The position numbers were made by a program, and so were the translations under genes. This document shows, piece after piece, positions 47,822 through 59,685 of a DNA stretch of 64,000 nucleotides (its first letter is position 1; every line of letters starts with the position of its first letter). Location of the stretch: positions 720,001 through 784,000 of the forward strand of contig CM072149.1 in NCBI GenBank assembly GCA_036850595.1. Reading direction: 5' to 3'. Source of the DNA: Rhyacichthys aspro. Taxonomy: Eukaryota > Chordata > Actinopteri > Gobiiformes > Rhyacichthyidae. The notes beneath the pieces were generated by a model, which was given only the letters and a program-made list of their open reading frames with translations, did not search any database and was not told the DNA's origin.

Positions 47822-48180
47822 CCTTAGAGTATTACAACTCTTTATACATAGGTTTTAATCAGTCATCAATTAAACCCTTCAGATGATGCCCCCCTGCAAT
47901 CCTGTCACACCTGTCCTTTGTTCTATGCACTGACTTCCAGTATATTTTAGAATTCATGTGAAAAATTGTATTACTCATTTTAAAAAGTCTTAGTCTGTTT
48001 ATCAGAGCTTTTAAATGAAAGCTGAAAACTCTACTGAAAACCATTTATTCTCTGTTGAGCAGGAATCAATGGCTTTTATTATGAAGGAACTGATTGTTTT
48101 ATTGTTTATATAACAACTAGCATGTGCATATTTTTCCGCTTTTCTTTTTGTACTGAATAGCATATTTAATTTGTTTTTTT
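47822..48180 (+). pseudogene. L2/Rex-type LINE remnant
   Basis: Directly after family A copy 6 the sequence encodes YYNSLYIGFNQSSIKPF, matching the DYCNSLYxGLxxxxIxxLQ motif near the C-terminus of L2-like reverse transcriptases, then CTDFQYILEF, a decayed form of HWLPVxxRIxF, then a deletion and FK*KLKTLLK, resembling the final FKxxLKTHLF. The target duplication (CCTTAGAG) overlaps the LINE reading, consistent with the MITE inserting into it. Frameshifted, inactive. Confidence 0.6.
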
Positions 48181-49184
48181 CCCTCTATTTGGATCATCAG
48201 TAGGTTCTTATGGGATTAGCTAAAGCAGGGTAACTGCCAACTGTAAAACCTGTATTTTACAAATTGAAAAGCATCCCAAGACCTGTCTATAAGTTTGTTT
48301 GTTTGATTAAATAATATAATAACACTGATAATAATTATAATCAACTTTCTTTCAACCTCCAAACACTGTTTTTTCAAGTAAAAGTCTAAAGAAAAAAAAT
48401 GAAGCAAAAAGAATGAAAGGGCCCCCAATTGCAAAATCTTCCAGTGACAAATGAACCCACTTTGAAATGGTGACTTACACTGATCCTTTCAGGTGGGAGC
48501 AGTGCTTAAGCGTCTGTTTTTGGAGGTATCCAAGTGCAACAAAGACCCATCGGAGTGTGTGTCCTGCTGGGGAGGCCCTCAATGTGATAGGGCTAAATAT
48601 TTGTGTATCAGCGGTGAACGTGCAGCACTGAGGTCAGTCGTCTGGAATCTCCCGCTTGTTTGTAGACCACTGTTGTTACAGTTGGGCTTTTTTGGGTGAA
48701 ATAAAGGAGGCAGGAGGGAGACAGAGCCCAGGGCTAGACTCCCTGAGGAAGAAACGTGAGCACTAACAGTAAAACACTGAAGACACAGGAAAAGAAGTGT
48801 GAAGAAGAGAGCAGATATACTGCTGTGAGCAAACACCAGACACAGCCAAAAGGAGATTTATTACACCTTGAATCATATTTATCCATATTATTGTGATAGC
48901 CTTTAGATATTTGGAATAAATTAGCATGCAAGACATTCTTAAGCAAATGTGTTTATTACTAAATGTGCAAATGGCACCTCGTATGTATCTCTACTTTGTT
49001 TCCACACATGATTAAAGTTGCAGAGTTAGTGGTGACTGTGTAGACATTACTTTAAAGAGCTGTCTTTATGTATTTGGAGAACATCACTCAATGAGTAGAT
49101 GAATAATTCACTGTTCTGGTTGAAAAAGTGGACCTAAACTGACCTTTGTAAATACTTTTAGGTTAGTATGGGCTCTAGTAGATG
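48181..49184. other. Intergenic, nothing recognised
   Basis: Includes a slightly GC-richer patch at 48490-48770 with overlapping domain-less frames. No supported feature. Confidence 0.38.
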
Positions 49185-49192
49185 AGTTGGAG

Positions 49193-49807
49193 CACACATG
49201 TCAAACTCAAGGCCCAGGGGCCAAATGCGGCCCTTTGTAATGTTTTATGCGGCCCTTCAATGCATTTAGAAGGTGATGTTTTTGGCATTAGGTTTTATTC
49301 ATTGAATTTGAACATGTTTGATTTGATTTTGCTACAAAGACTACTAAAAACTGTCCAAATCCAACTACAACCTGTTCAAATCTGACAACAACCTGTCCAA
49401 ATCCATCGAAAACCTGTTCAAATTCAACTAAAACCTGTTCAAATTCAACTAAAACCTGCTGAAATCCATCTAAAATCAGTTGAAATCCAACTAAAACCTG
49501 TTCAATTCTGACTAAAACTTGTTCAAATCCATCTAAAACAAGTTGAAATCTGACTAAAATCTGTTACATTTCAACTAAAACCTGTTCAGATCTGACTAAA
49601 ATTTGCTCAAATCTGACTAAAATTTGCTCAAATCCAATTAAAACCAGTTTCCGTAAAAGGAGGAAATTATTGTTGTGTAGTAACTTTTGTAAAGCTCAAA
49701 TGAAGATGAAATCTCGCATTCAGAATTTAATAAAAGCTTCCAAATGCCTCTGAAAGGATTCTTGTTAAATTTCACGGACCGTCACCACTTTGAGTTTGAC
49801 ACCACTG
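49193..49807 (+). mobile_element. Family A hAT-type MITE, copy 7
   Basis: CACACATGTCAAACTC to GAGTTTGACACCACTG, flanked by AGTTGGAG (49185-49192) and AGTTAGAG (49808-49815), 7 of 8 matching. 615 bp with about a dozen units of the ATCTGACTAAAACTTGTTCA type between conserved ends. Confidence 0.87.
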
Positions 49808-49815
49808 AGTTAGAG

Positions 49816-50779
49816 CAATAGCAATAGTGCACATATACACTACATTAAGCTTTTTTTTTGTTTTTTTTTTATGAACTATGTTGACAACTGAAGACACATC
49901 AACGCAACCTCTAACACCGTAATCTCAACAGAACTTCTTATTGCCCCTTATTCATTTATTGGCCCAGCAAAGACAAAAGTGCACTAGTGGGAATATTTTC
50001 ATATGAGATAATCTGATGGCAATTTATTACCCATCATAACTGTTAGCATGTGTCAAGTGCTCTGTCAGTGTCACATGCTAACTACCACATGCCTCCCTGG
50101 TGGGAAAAACCCAAACTATCATTTTCAACACAGTGAAAAATCTTCAAAAAACCTTCAAAGGGTTGAAAACTCGACATTTGGCCTCTTCTATTTCATGTGA
50201 GCGGCTTTAACTCCGAGGGTTGGGTTTCAAAGTCAGACCAGGATGGATCACAAGGTCAACAGGTGCCCAGCTCAGTGTGGGCATTGATGTTGGCACTGCA
50301 CCATGTTGTCTTAGCGCGAGAACTATTGTCCTGAGCTCTTGTATGAGACTGCACACAACGGTGGCAAAATGTGAGCTGGATTTGAGAGCCTGGGAAGAAT
50401 AGCCAGTCCTTTGTGTTGGACGAACCAGCAGCTGTTCTGTGTAATTCCAAAACATCTGTGGGACTTTTTGAAATGGACAGAAGAATTCAACCTGAATCCC
50501 CAATTTTTAACGTGTCTGGATTTTTCCAAAAATGTGCCAATAAGCTTATATAACAATGAAATCTACAGTGAAATCAGGTGTATTATGATCTTTTGTATTG
50601 ATTTTTGCTAAGAATACTTGAACATTCTGCAAAAGAAACCAATTAACTTGTGTTTTAACTCCTTTTACAAGACACAAAACCAACTTTAAGCTAAAAAGAA
50701 GTAGAACCTGTCTGTCTGCTGCTCTATGACCAGCGTCTAGTGCGAATATAGACTTAGCTCATGCTTCAACGCTGCTTAA
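49816..50779. other. Intergenic, nothing recognised
   Basis: Several overlapping frames at 50207-50611 on both strands are mutually exclusive and domain-less. No feature supported. Confidence 0.38.
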
Positions 50780-51660
50780 ACAGTCTAATGTGCACATACA
50801 CTTGGCTAATTCCATTCATGACAGCGGCGCCCGTTCATGATCCGGCCTCATCTCCAGTCTGAGGCCTGTAGAAGAACGCCTGGTGCTCAAAGTGCAGCTG
50901 TAGCGCTCCCGTCGATGTGCGCCACTCGTCGCGCCTCGTAGCCACGTCGAGAAGTGACTGACGTTAGCGGCGGTGTCATGTTTGATCGGCTTTATTAGCT
51001 CCCTCTGTATTGTTCCTGTTCGTCAACAGACTCCAGGTAATGTGGTGATAATCGCCGCGGAAGCCTCCATCTGCTCGTTCGGGGAGCTGCCCTCATTTCA
51101 AATCCATTTTCACAGGTGCTGCTGGGGGCGGCGGGTGGAGGGGGGCCCAGGAGTGTCGACGCACTCGCCTACCAGGTTGTCTGCTTGTACCAGCTAATGG
51201 TTCAGACCCAGCTGGCTCCAATTGGGAGATGGGCTCTTGAGTAATACATTTTGCTCTTTGGCTCGCGACCAAGAATACGGCATTTCGGCGCTGCTCGCTA
51301 CACCGCCTTTATCGCTCAGGTGTTTGCCATAAAATCCATAAACAGAGCGCCGGTTGTGGCTCAGGGTTGTCGCGGGGGGCCATCGGGGTCAGCAGCCAGC
51401 GGTGAAAGGGCCCGTCTCCAGCCTGACTGTTTGTGAAAGGCAATTCTCCACGCTTGTAATTACACGTCTTTAATTGATAACGCGGAAAAACTGCATTGAT
51501 TTGGTGTCAGACGAAGGAGTGTGCAGCACCGGCCCCTAATTACTTCTCGGTTCCGCAATGTCAGGTTTGCTTTTTGCAGCCGCATCTGCAGCTGATAGGA
51601 GACAACACACCTGAGCAAAAATGAAAGAAAAAGAAGAAAAAGAATGGAAGTCAATCAAGA
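50780..51660. promoter_or_regulatory. Candidate conserved non-coding / enhancer block
   Basis: About 900 bp, the most GC-rich long block in the window, CpG-containing (GCGCCACTCGTCGCGCCTCG near 50919; GGCGGCGGGTGGAGGGGGGC near 51128), ending in TCTTTAATTGATAACGCGG near 51468 and CCCCTAATTACTTCTCGG near 51533. Short frames only. Could be an enhancer cluster or a promoter-like island of an unseen transcript. Confidence 0.42.
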
Positions 51661-52174
51661 GAGACAACGTAATATTCGATTATCTTCATGTTTATGCTGT
51701 ATTTTTCATATATTTGACAAATTTGGTTTATTAACCTACAAAAACTAAATTTCAGACCAACATAGTCACTTTGTTGGACAATTGTGCTCTGTAATTTTGA
51801 CTTGTCAGCTTTGAATATTCCTGCAATCGAAGCCGAGTTTTCCGTTTTTGGAAAGTTTTCTTGGCTGTTCCAATTTGTTCAAAAAGCGGTTGCGGTTTTC
51901 TTCTTGACTTTCGTTTAGTAATTTTTCAATGCAGAGACACCTCTATATGAAATATTCCTTTATTGTATATTCCTTGGCTAATATATTTTTAGTAGAGCTG
52001 CCCTTGATACCCCTTTTTTCAGAATACATAATATTAAATTGGCCATACACAGATTTGAGAGCCATTCTCCTTGTTTTGAAGGAGCAAGTTTTTATTCTAA
52101 TAACTTCACGGGTATGATTTGCGTTTTTCTCCCTTTTACATCCTTTATTTACAATCAAATGTCTCCAAACAGTT
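51661..52174. other. AT-rich intergenic, nothing recognised
   Basis: Opposed frames at 51929-52224 are low complexity. No feature supported. Confidence 0.4.
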
Positions 52175-52182
52175 TTGTAAAG

Positions 52183-52654
52183 CAGTGGTGTCAAACTCAA
52201 AGTGGTGAGGGTCCGTCATCGTAAATAAGAATCCTTTCAGGGGCCGAAGATTGTGACACTTGTGTATCTTTTTGCAAATTTCACAGTGTTTGAATGTAAG
52301 ATTTTGTCCTCATTTCAGTCTTTATTACATCCGTTTGATTTTAACAATAATTTCCTTCTTTATATCTCATTTTCACGCATCATTTTGTGAACACACTTCA
52401 ATTTGTGCCCTCATTTAAAGCCCCATTTTGTCCACTTTAAAATGGCTACCCCTGTTTAGTGTCATTTTGTCTATTTGTGTGGTGGCATTCTTCCCTAATA
52501 CATATCTTTAGAATAGTTTAGTGCCTTTTGTCTTTTTTGATTAACGTGCAAAGTCCCCCCTATATATAAACCACCTACCAAATGTATTGGAGGGCCAAAT
52601 AAAACACTGCAAAGGGCCACATTTGGCCCCCCAGCCTTGAGTTTGACACGTGTG
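52183..52654 (-). mobile_element. Family A hAT-type MITE, copy 8 (no minisatellite)
   Basis: CAGTGGTGTCAAACTC to GAGTTTGACACGTGTG, flanked by TTGTAAAG (52175-52182) and CTTTAAAG (52655-52662), 6 of 8 matching. 472 bp. Both ends are those of family A, but the interior has none of the GGTTTTAG units; instead it has unique sequence (TAGTGTCATTTTGTC, AGAATAGTTTAGTGCCTTTT) shared only with copy 5. Best read as the pre-expansion form. Confidence 0.87.
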
Positions 52655-52899
52655 CTTTAAAGAGTAGAAACACTGAAAGTAAAGTGGAAGTTTGATACTG
52701 ATCCACCCTTATTTATTTTATTTTTTTCTCATAAAATGTCATAAAGTGCAAATGCACAGGGGTCAAACACACTAAGAATATATCCACGCTTTGGAAAAAT
52801 GTTACATATAGTCAATTTGGGAGTTAGCGTTGGTACAAAAAAAAAAAAGACAGGTTCAGTGAGGTGTTGCAGGGTTCAGACAGAGGGATGGGAAAAGCT

Positions 52900-53340
52900 C
52901 TAATACAAACAAATAGTTGAAAAGGAAGTTGTCCCGGTGTCATGCCCTGGTGCACCCTTCTCCCTTCTGCCTGTCAGCCCCTACTCCAGCCATCACTATG
53001 AATTCCTCTCGGACTAAATCAAGCCTGGGAGAACCTGGGGCTTGTTACCCGACTCTGCATAATACTTCTAATTTCCGCGAGTGTGCGAGAGCGCCGCAGC
53101 CGAGGTGATGACAGAGCAAGACCAACTGGCTTCACGTGGGACTTCCTGCCAGAGCTTAATGGTTTTAAGGGCAAAAGGATCTATTTGGGAAAGACAAGCG
53201 GCTCCTGCTTGGCTGCCTCGCCTCCCGATGTGCTAAAGCTGATAATTGGTTGAAAATGAGAATTGTAAAGAATAATCAATGTGCCATTTCCTTTGCGTTA
53301 ACATGAAACCTGTCATTTTTAACATGTCGACTCCTCGGAA
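52900..53340. promoter_or_regulatory. Candidate conserved non-coding block
   Basis: Complex GC-balanced block with GCGAGTGTGCGAGAGCGCCG near 53078 and AAAGCTGATAATTGGTTG near 53235. No coding or repeat signal. Inferred regulatory. Confidence 0.38.
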
Positions 53341-53370
53341 ACAGTCATTAAAGAAGTCTGTCTTCACCTT

Positions 53371-53815
53371 TACATGTGCTCACTGTCATAACTATTATAA
53401 TGTACGTTTATTATAAAAGAAAACCAACATCTTCGATTGAAATATGCTATTTGTTACAATCAAAATGCTACTATTGGTCCATACACTCTTTCTTGGGTCA
53501 ATTTGAAGTACCTTTTTAGTACTTTTAAGATGTTTAGCACATTATAGTACATTATTTACATGAGTACACACATACATATTTGAACATTTTCTTTCCTCTA
53601 CATGTGTTCACTGTCATAACTATTATAATGTACGTTTATTATAAAAGAAAACCAACATCTTTGATTGAAATATGCTATTTGTTACATTCAAAATGCTACT
53701 ATTGGTCCATACTCTTTCTTGGGTCATTTTGAAGTACCTTTTTAGTACTTTCAAGCTGTTTAGCACATTATAGTACATTATATACATGAGTACACACATT
53801 TTCTTTTCTCTACAT
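53371..53815. repeat. 228-bp tandem duplication
   Basis: Two adjacent copies: 53371-53598 and 53599-about 53815. Landmarks TACATGTG(C/T)TCACTGTC, AATGTACGTTTATTATAAAA and CATTATAGTACATTATTTAC recur at an offset of 228 bp, with a few substitutions and a roughly 15-bp deletion near the end of the second. No element termini, so this looks like a local duplication, not a transposon. Confidence 0.92.
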
Positions 53816-53849
53816 CTTCAGAGTCACTAAAACCTTGCAAAGTCAGTGC

Positions 53850-54060
53850 AGCTGGATAATGATATTTCCTGGATCAGTCCTTTGTTTTTTATGCGGGTGT
53901 TGTGTGACAGTTTGTCGTCTGTGCCAATGTGGATCGGTGCTAATAGAGACACCCTGCGCTGTCTCGTGGTGACACCAACAATGATGCTTAAAAGCGATTT
54001 AATGTGCTTTTAATTAGATTTTAATTGCATTACCTGATCTTAACGAACCTCGGGAAGGAA
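53850..54060. promoter_or_regulatory. Small candidate conserved non-coding block
   Basis: Complex sequence with GCTTTTAATTAGATTTTAATT near 54006. Weak, texture-based. Confidence 0.27.
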
Positions 54061-55499
54061 GCACATTTTCCCGGCGCGGTCTTTTTTTTCTGTAAACTGT
54101 AATCTGCATTAACACCTCGCTTAATAAAATGAGGAAGATTAAAAATGTGCAAAGGAACAGAATTCCGTGCACTGACTTATCTGAGGGCTGAGTCAATGAA
54201 ATAGAACTGAGATAGTCTGGGGTTTGGTCTATGTCTAATCCTGGTTTAGACATACAATGAATTCAGCCCTTTTTTTTTGTTCTAGATTTATTTATTTATT
54301 TATTAGTTTAGTCTTTGTTTTGTTCAGGGTACAGTCTTGTATTTTTTTTATTTATTTTTTTTTAATAAATAGTAAAATATGTTTTTGACATGAAAACAAA
54401 TGAATACAATTTAATCATAATGCAGTTTTCAAGTGTAATAATCAGCCAATCATAATTCCAGATTTTATTAAACACATACTTTTAATATAAATACGTTTTT
54501 CTTTTTTTTTTATATAAATTAGTTTGCATAAGCTACTGTAGATACTTGTTAAGCACTTTGTAAAATATACAGACATATACAGAAATACTCATACTACACT
54601 CATGTGGGCTTTTGTTGCCCTGGAGCCTGTTATGTTCCCCACACACTTCTGGACCCTGTGTAAGAGCTTTTCCTAAATTGGCCTGTAGAGGGAGCTCCAC
54701 TCTGCACTTCTCTGCACCCTCATCTGCACACAATAACTGTATTGTTCTCTGTACATTTCCTCATACACATTTATGTTGAGATGTACACAGATAACATGAC
54801 TATGTGATAGTTGTGCTGTTGATGGAAAGGGGAGGAATACTTTAGGGGGTCACATGACAGTTTCTAAGGCCTTTGTTAAAAAAATAAAAAATTAAAAATT
54901 AAAAAAAATCTTGGCACTATATGCACCAATAACAAAGAGGAGTGTTTGATGATGTGTTAGGAAGACACACTAAATATAGGCAAAGGTGGAAACAGTTGCA
55001 AAATCTGTACTAATAATAAAACATTACTCTAAAATAAATAGTACTAAATGAATTGTTTAGTAGAGTTTATTAAAAATACTTTCCTCTCTTTATAAGAAAC
55101 CTCCTGCGTTTTTTCTGCTGATCTCATATTGTTCCTAATAAATGTTCAAAAACAGTGGGAAGGATTTTGGACTATTTTTAAGTATGTGGTTTGAGCCAAT
55201 TAAATTACTGGCTGATGTTTGAACACACTCTCTCAATAAGAAAAGAGCTGGGGCAGGACCAGAGCCACTGACCAGTCAGAGCACTCAGAGGGAGGGGCCT
55301 TTATGGAACAGAGGCTAAAACAGAGCATTCAAGTATCCAGAAAAAAAAAAAAAAAAAAAAGTGTACTAGAAGATCTATAAATCTAACAAAGTAACAGTTA
55401 GTAGCGCCGAAAGCTACATAAACTGTCAGGAGTCAAAAGAGCAAACAAAACCTTTTATTATTATTATTTTTTGGTCACACCAAGGTTTAACTTATAGTT
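54061..55499. other. AT-rich intergenic, nothing recognised
   Basis: T/A homopolymers and ATTT repeats (54285-54305), a poly-A run at 55342-55361; no gene or named repeat recognised. Confidence 0.42.
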
Positions 55500-55780
55500 G
55501 TGAGTCATTTAAACATGTCGTGCAGCAGCAGTGGGTCAGGTCCTTCCCGCTGGAGCCGAGCAGTCTGCTGCCAGAGCATCACGCTCATCAAGAGGCTAAT
55601 TGAATTTAGAAGAAAGTGATATGTTTCTTACCTGTAATTCTTAGTGACCAATAGCTCAAAGTACGCAAATGGGATTAGCTCTTTGCTCTAATGGACTTAG
55701 CATCAATAATCAATGATCAAATACGTCTAAGTGCCTTTTATTCGTTCATCAGAACCAATCCGCAGCACGGTCTCACACAC
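55500..55780. promoter_or_regulatory. Candidate conserved non-coding block
   Basis: Complex block with AGAGGCTAATTGAATTTAG near 55590 and CTCTAATGGACTTAGC near 55686. Inferred from texture. Confidence 0.35.
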
Positions 55781-56360
55781 AGGGGCCTGTTCAGACCTGA
55801 CAAGAATATGTTTTTTATCCTGTTGCTTTTATTTCGCTTTTTTTTTTTTTTTTGGTTCATATAAATGGATTTTCCTATAGATGTTCCTGTACAAACAACA
55901 AATGATCTAACAGTCGTCAACAGTACCACAAAGAACAACATGCATTATAATGATCTGCCTCCGTGTGGGCAGATGATAAGGTGTAACAGTTGTTACCTTG
56001 TGATACAAAGTGAAAAAGACTGGCATCATTTCTTAAATAATAACAGACTTGATCCAGTTTCTCAGGGTGTTTTTTAATGCCAGGTTTGAACAGATCCTAC
56101 AATAATACATATTTAAGTGTGTTTTACCCTAAAAGTCTCACTAGTGTCTAGATGACATATTTTATCCAAATCATCAAGGCTACTGACCTTATAAAACCAA
56201 ACCCAAACCAGACAAATTTAAAACCTAGCCTGTATAATTTGCAAATAATGACACATCAAGTTAAACCTTACTCTATTTAGACAGATCTTCTTTTCTAAAT
56301 GTAACAAATATGTTTAGAAATGTGATGAAATGAGAACAGTTTGTTAAAGGCTAACTCACT
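55781..56360. other. Intergenic, nothing recognised
   Basis: AT-rich sequence; frame at 55865-56077 is domain-less. Confidence 0.4.
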
Positions 56361-56368
56361 TTGAATAT

Positions 56369-56395
56369 CTGCTGCTGCTGCTGCTGCTGCTGCTG
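56369..56395. repeat. (CTG)9 trinucleotide repeat
   Basis: Nine uninterrupted CTG units on the plus strand (CAG on the minus). In a minus-strand open frame (56351-56581) it would encode glutamine, but that frame has no other support as coding. Confidence 0.95.
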
Positions 56396-56880
56396 TGTGT
56401 CTAGCCACTCAAACGGTGTGTGAAATAGAACTGCAGGCAGGTCAGTGTAGATCCCCACCTCTAATAGAATAATCAATCTTGCTTTTGGCACGTCTGTCGG
56501 ATTAATTATTAAGGCCGAGCGTTTACAGGCTAAGCAGCGTGGTGCGGTGTGGTCTACCTGCATCCACCGCTCCGGGTACAAACCAGAAACTGCTCAACCC
56601 AGCATGAATTGATTATCTTCATGCTTATCTGCTGACAGCCTGTGCCCTGTATCCCCCACCTTTAAAACAATAGTATCTGTGCAGTTTGTCAGGGGTAGGA
56701 GCCTCACACCAGAAGGATTAACCGTATCTACTTATACGCTGTGATAAACTCTTATCTTTGCCTCCCCCTGAGCGCTCGCTGCTGCACAATGACCTGTTTT
56801 CTTCTTCGTTCCTTTTCTTTCCACATTCTATGCCGGGAGATTTTGTCATTTAACCCGTAAAGTGTGTGTTATTATTACTG
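56396..56880. promoter_or_regulatory. Candidate conserved non-coding block
   Basis: Complex sequence following the CTG run, with GTCGGATTAATTATTAAGGC near 56495 and CTGTGATAAACTCTTATC near 56740. Regulatory role inferred from homeobox-like sites and lack of coding. Confidence 0.38.
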
Positions 56881-57158
56881 TAGAATATAAAGCCTGCTGC
56901 TCTGTAGTGCCACCAATTGTATCGCTGTTGTACATGTTCTGTACAAGGAAACATTTCTCCACAAAACATGTAGAACTTACATAATACTATAACATATACA
57001 CGGTACTATAAGTTGTTTTTAACTTCATTTTTGGGAACAGTGGATGATCATGTATAAATAAATGAGGTTTCTTTTTTCAGCTCCCACAAACTTCATTTAT
57101 TATGCAATATATTTTTTGAAACATTTTTTTAAATGATATTATTATCATATATTATTTA

Positions 57159-57762
57159 GAAATGTGAATCGATTCAAAAAATAACTAGTTAATCGCAAAT
57201 CTGGCTGTAATTAATCGCCATTAATCGCACAACTTCGTCAATTTTTAATAAACACACTGAACCTTCAATTTAACAGAAGGTAATCAACTTTATTTGGAAT
57301 CATTTAACTTTGCCACACTTTCACTTTTGTACAGCATGTAAAGTATAATAAATTTCACATAGAAAAGTATAAATTGGATTGTTCATACTTCAAAACTTAT
57401 ACTAAGTCTAAATTTTGAATAAAAATAATTAAATAGAAATTTAAAATACAGTACAGTTTTTTAGATTTTAGACTTAAATGTTAATTTGTGTAAGAGTGTA
57501 ATGACATTAATGATGAATTACTACAGTGATCACAAACTACACATATTACTTTACTCTTTTCCAGGGAATCATCCGGTAACCTCTTAAAGCAGGATTGTCC
57601 CATTTAGTTGTTAGCTCGAGTGTGTAGCCGCATTAGCCACAGGAAACGTAAATGTGTGGAGGGGGCGTTACATCAAAATAACCACTGTGTTATTTTATTT
57701 TAATTTTTTTTACAAACTTAGCGAAAAGCGAAAAGTTAACGCGCTAATTTTACCAGCTTATA
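57159..57762. mobile_element. Family B MITE, copy 3
   Basis: Best-preserved left part: GTGAATCGATTCAAAAAATA and TAGTTAATCGCAAATC, then TTAATCGCCATTAATCGCAC, AATAAACACACTGAACC, TTGTACAGCATGTAAAG, GAATCATCCGGTAACCTC, GCCGCATTAGCCACAGG and a right end AAAAGTTAACGCGCTAATTT. The order matches copies 1 and 2. No transposase or clear target duplication. Confidence 0.65.
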
Positions 57763-58369
57763 TATATGATATTCTTCTTTATCAAAGCAGATCAAATAGA
57801 TGATCAATGATGGGCTGAATAAAACCTCACAGTTGGACAACATTGGCTGCACAGATTCAAATGATTTTAAATGATTGCATCATCCACATTGAACATTAAG
57901 GGAATAAATCGGATTTGGACACTGTGTGGACACGAATAACACTGCAGCTGTATTACACAGGCTTTTTTCCTGAAATTTGTGCAGTTTGACCTTGAAAAAT
58001 ACATCATGAATATATAATATATGAATTGTAATCCAAAAAGAAAAGAATAATAAATTCCTTTTTGGGATATTACACTTTTTCTTACCTCTCACATCCCTAA
58101 AAGAGCATGTGAAGTGGTCCTGTCTTTATCCTGCAGCTGATCAATTATACCATAATACCATTACAGTGTTTTAACTCTGTATTTTTCAATGTAAAGCTTA
58201 TTAAGACATAAACATAAAAGCAGATTTTTTAACATGCTTTGTGTACTAATTGTACCTAATTGTTTTTAAGATACAAGCCTTACTATTAAGTCAGAAAATT
58301 CTGCCACAAATTCTGTGAAACTCCTTATTCCTGTGTGTCCCTGAATAAGTTTAGTCCACTGATAGATGC
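57763..58369. other. AT-rich intergenic, nothing recognised
   Basis: No gene, RNA or repeat recognised. Confidence 0.42.
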
Positions 58370-58830
58370 ATTTCATACAAAAATGACTCGGCGAGCACAA
58401 ACACACTGCGAATGACCTGTGGTGTAATTATCCGTCGGTTTATACAAGTGTCATTCTGGAGAGCTGTTAGCGTCGGGCAGGTAGCGTTCATTACAATACG
58501 GAGCGGGCGGCCCATAAACAGCCTGTATGTGTTTACACTGGAGGGGATATCGGCCTGTACTGTACATGTGGGAGGCCCCGGTTTACATCCAGCAGGTAAA
58601 CTTTGGGCAGCTGCAGTATCCTGTGTGCCGCGCAGGATTTACACAGCGTAAACGCATCACTTCCTCCTCGTTTCAGCTCATGTAAACGCATTTCCAGCAG
58701 AACATTACATAGAGGATAAAGATGAGGTGTCATTTTGGTGGGTGGTTTTATCAGAACTGCACTTTTTCTGAATAAACGGAGGCGGGCTGAGGTGGTAGAT
58801 GGAACAGAAATCGTCACAAATATCACTCAA
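58370..58830. promoter_or_regulatory. Candidate conserved non-coding block
   Basis: Complex, GC-balanced block with GGTGTAATTATCCGTCGG near 58420. Opposed 79- and 97-codon frames without domains. Inferred regulatory. Confidence 0.38.
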
Positions 58831-59677
58831 GTTAGGTTATGAGAAGTGTAGTAGTAGTGATGTGTGAAAAGGGCTTGTGTGTGCTGTCAGTGAATGGGTA
58901 AAGACTATATAAGGAAGTTTGATGACTGAATATTGGAAAAAAAAAGTTTATATTTTACAGGGGGGGCAAATGATGTAAGTCTTAACCATGGATGTATTAT
59001 AGAACAGCATACTGAATGAGTAAAAAAAAAAAAAAACATGGCCGCCCACTGTTTTTAATGGACGTTGCTCTGTGTTATGTGGCTCACTTTTTCACTCGCC
59101 ATGTGATCTGTTCTGACCAATGAGCTGGAGGCATGCTAGAGCAGTGACGTCATAAACAATTAAAGTAATTTTTTAGCGAATTTAAGGGTTTTTAATGGAG
59201 AAAAAGTCCAGGATATGAAAATAGACAATAAACACTACAAAATCCAGCCATTTTGGCGATTGTAGGTGTCCTGTCAGACGAATACTAGGTGTTTATTTTA
59301 AAATCCTTTTTGGGTGGTAGAGGATTTTTTCGTTGCAATACCTCGAGTGGCCACTAATCAAATTGGAAGCAGGGGAAAGGGGGTAGTGCCTTATCCAGTT
59401 GTTATTATACAGCCATGGCCCATGCCGAGCAAGAAATGGAAGTCCCTAACTAGACTTTTTAAATGCATTCAAATGCCTAACTATAGGATGGCAGTAATTT
59501 GCAAAAAAAAAAAAGTTATGACTTTACCTTCCTGGTCGGCATTGTGGCTTTAAAATTAGATTTGGTTTAGTAATCCATTCCTCTAAAAGCCTTTCTGAAT
59601 ATTCTGAACTTTTGCTTACATTGAGTAAATAAAGTAAAAGGCTTTTTAGAACACTGACAAGAACACTGCTGTCATCA
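58831..59677. other. Intergenic, possibly including an unnamed dispersed repeat
   Basis: The segment 59040-59560 (GACGTCATAAACAATTAAAG near 59147, CAATACCTCGAGTGGCCACT near 59336) has a look I associate with dispersed fish elements, but no termini or second copy occur in this window. Otherwise nothing. Confidence 0.3.
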
Positions 59678-59685
59678 GGATACAT

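Noticed and set aside
56351..56581. Glutamine-repeat protein on the minus strand
   Set aside because: The Q run is just the CTG microsatellite read in one frame; flanking residues show no domain and no supported splice context.
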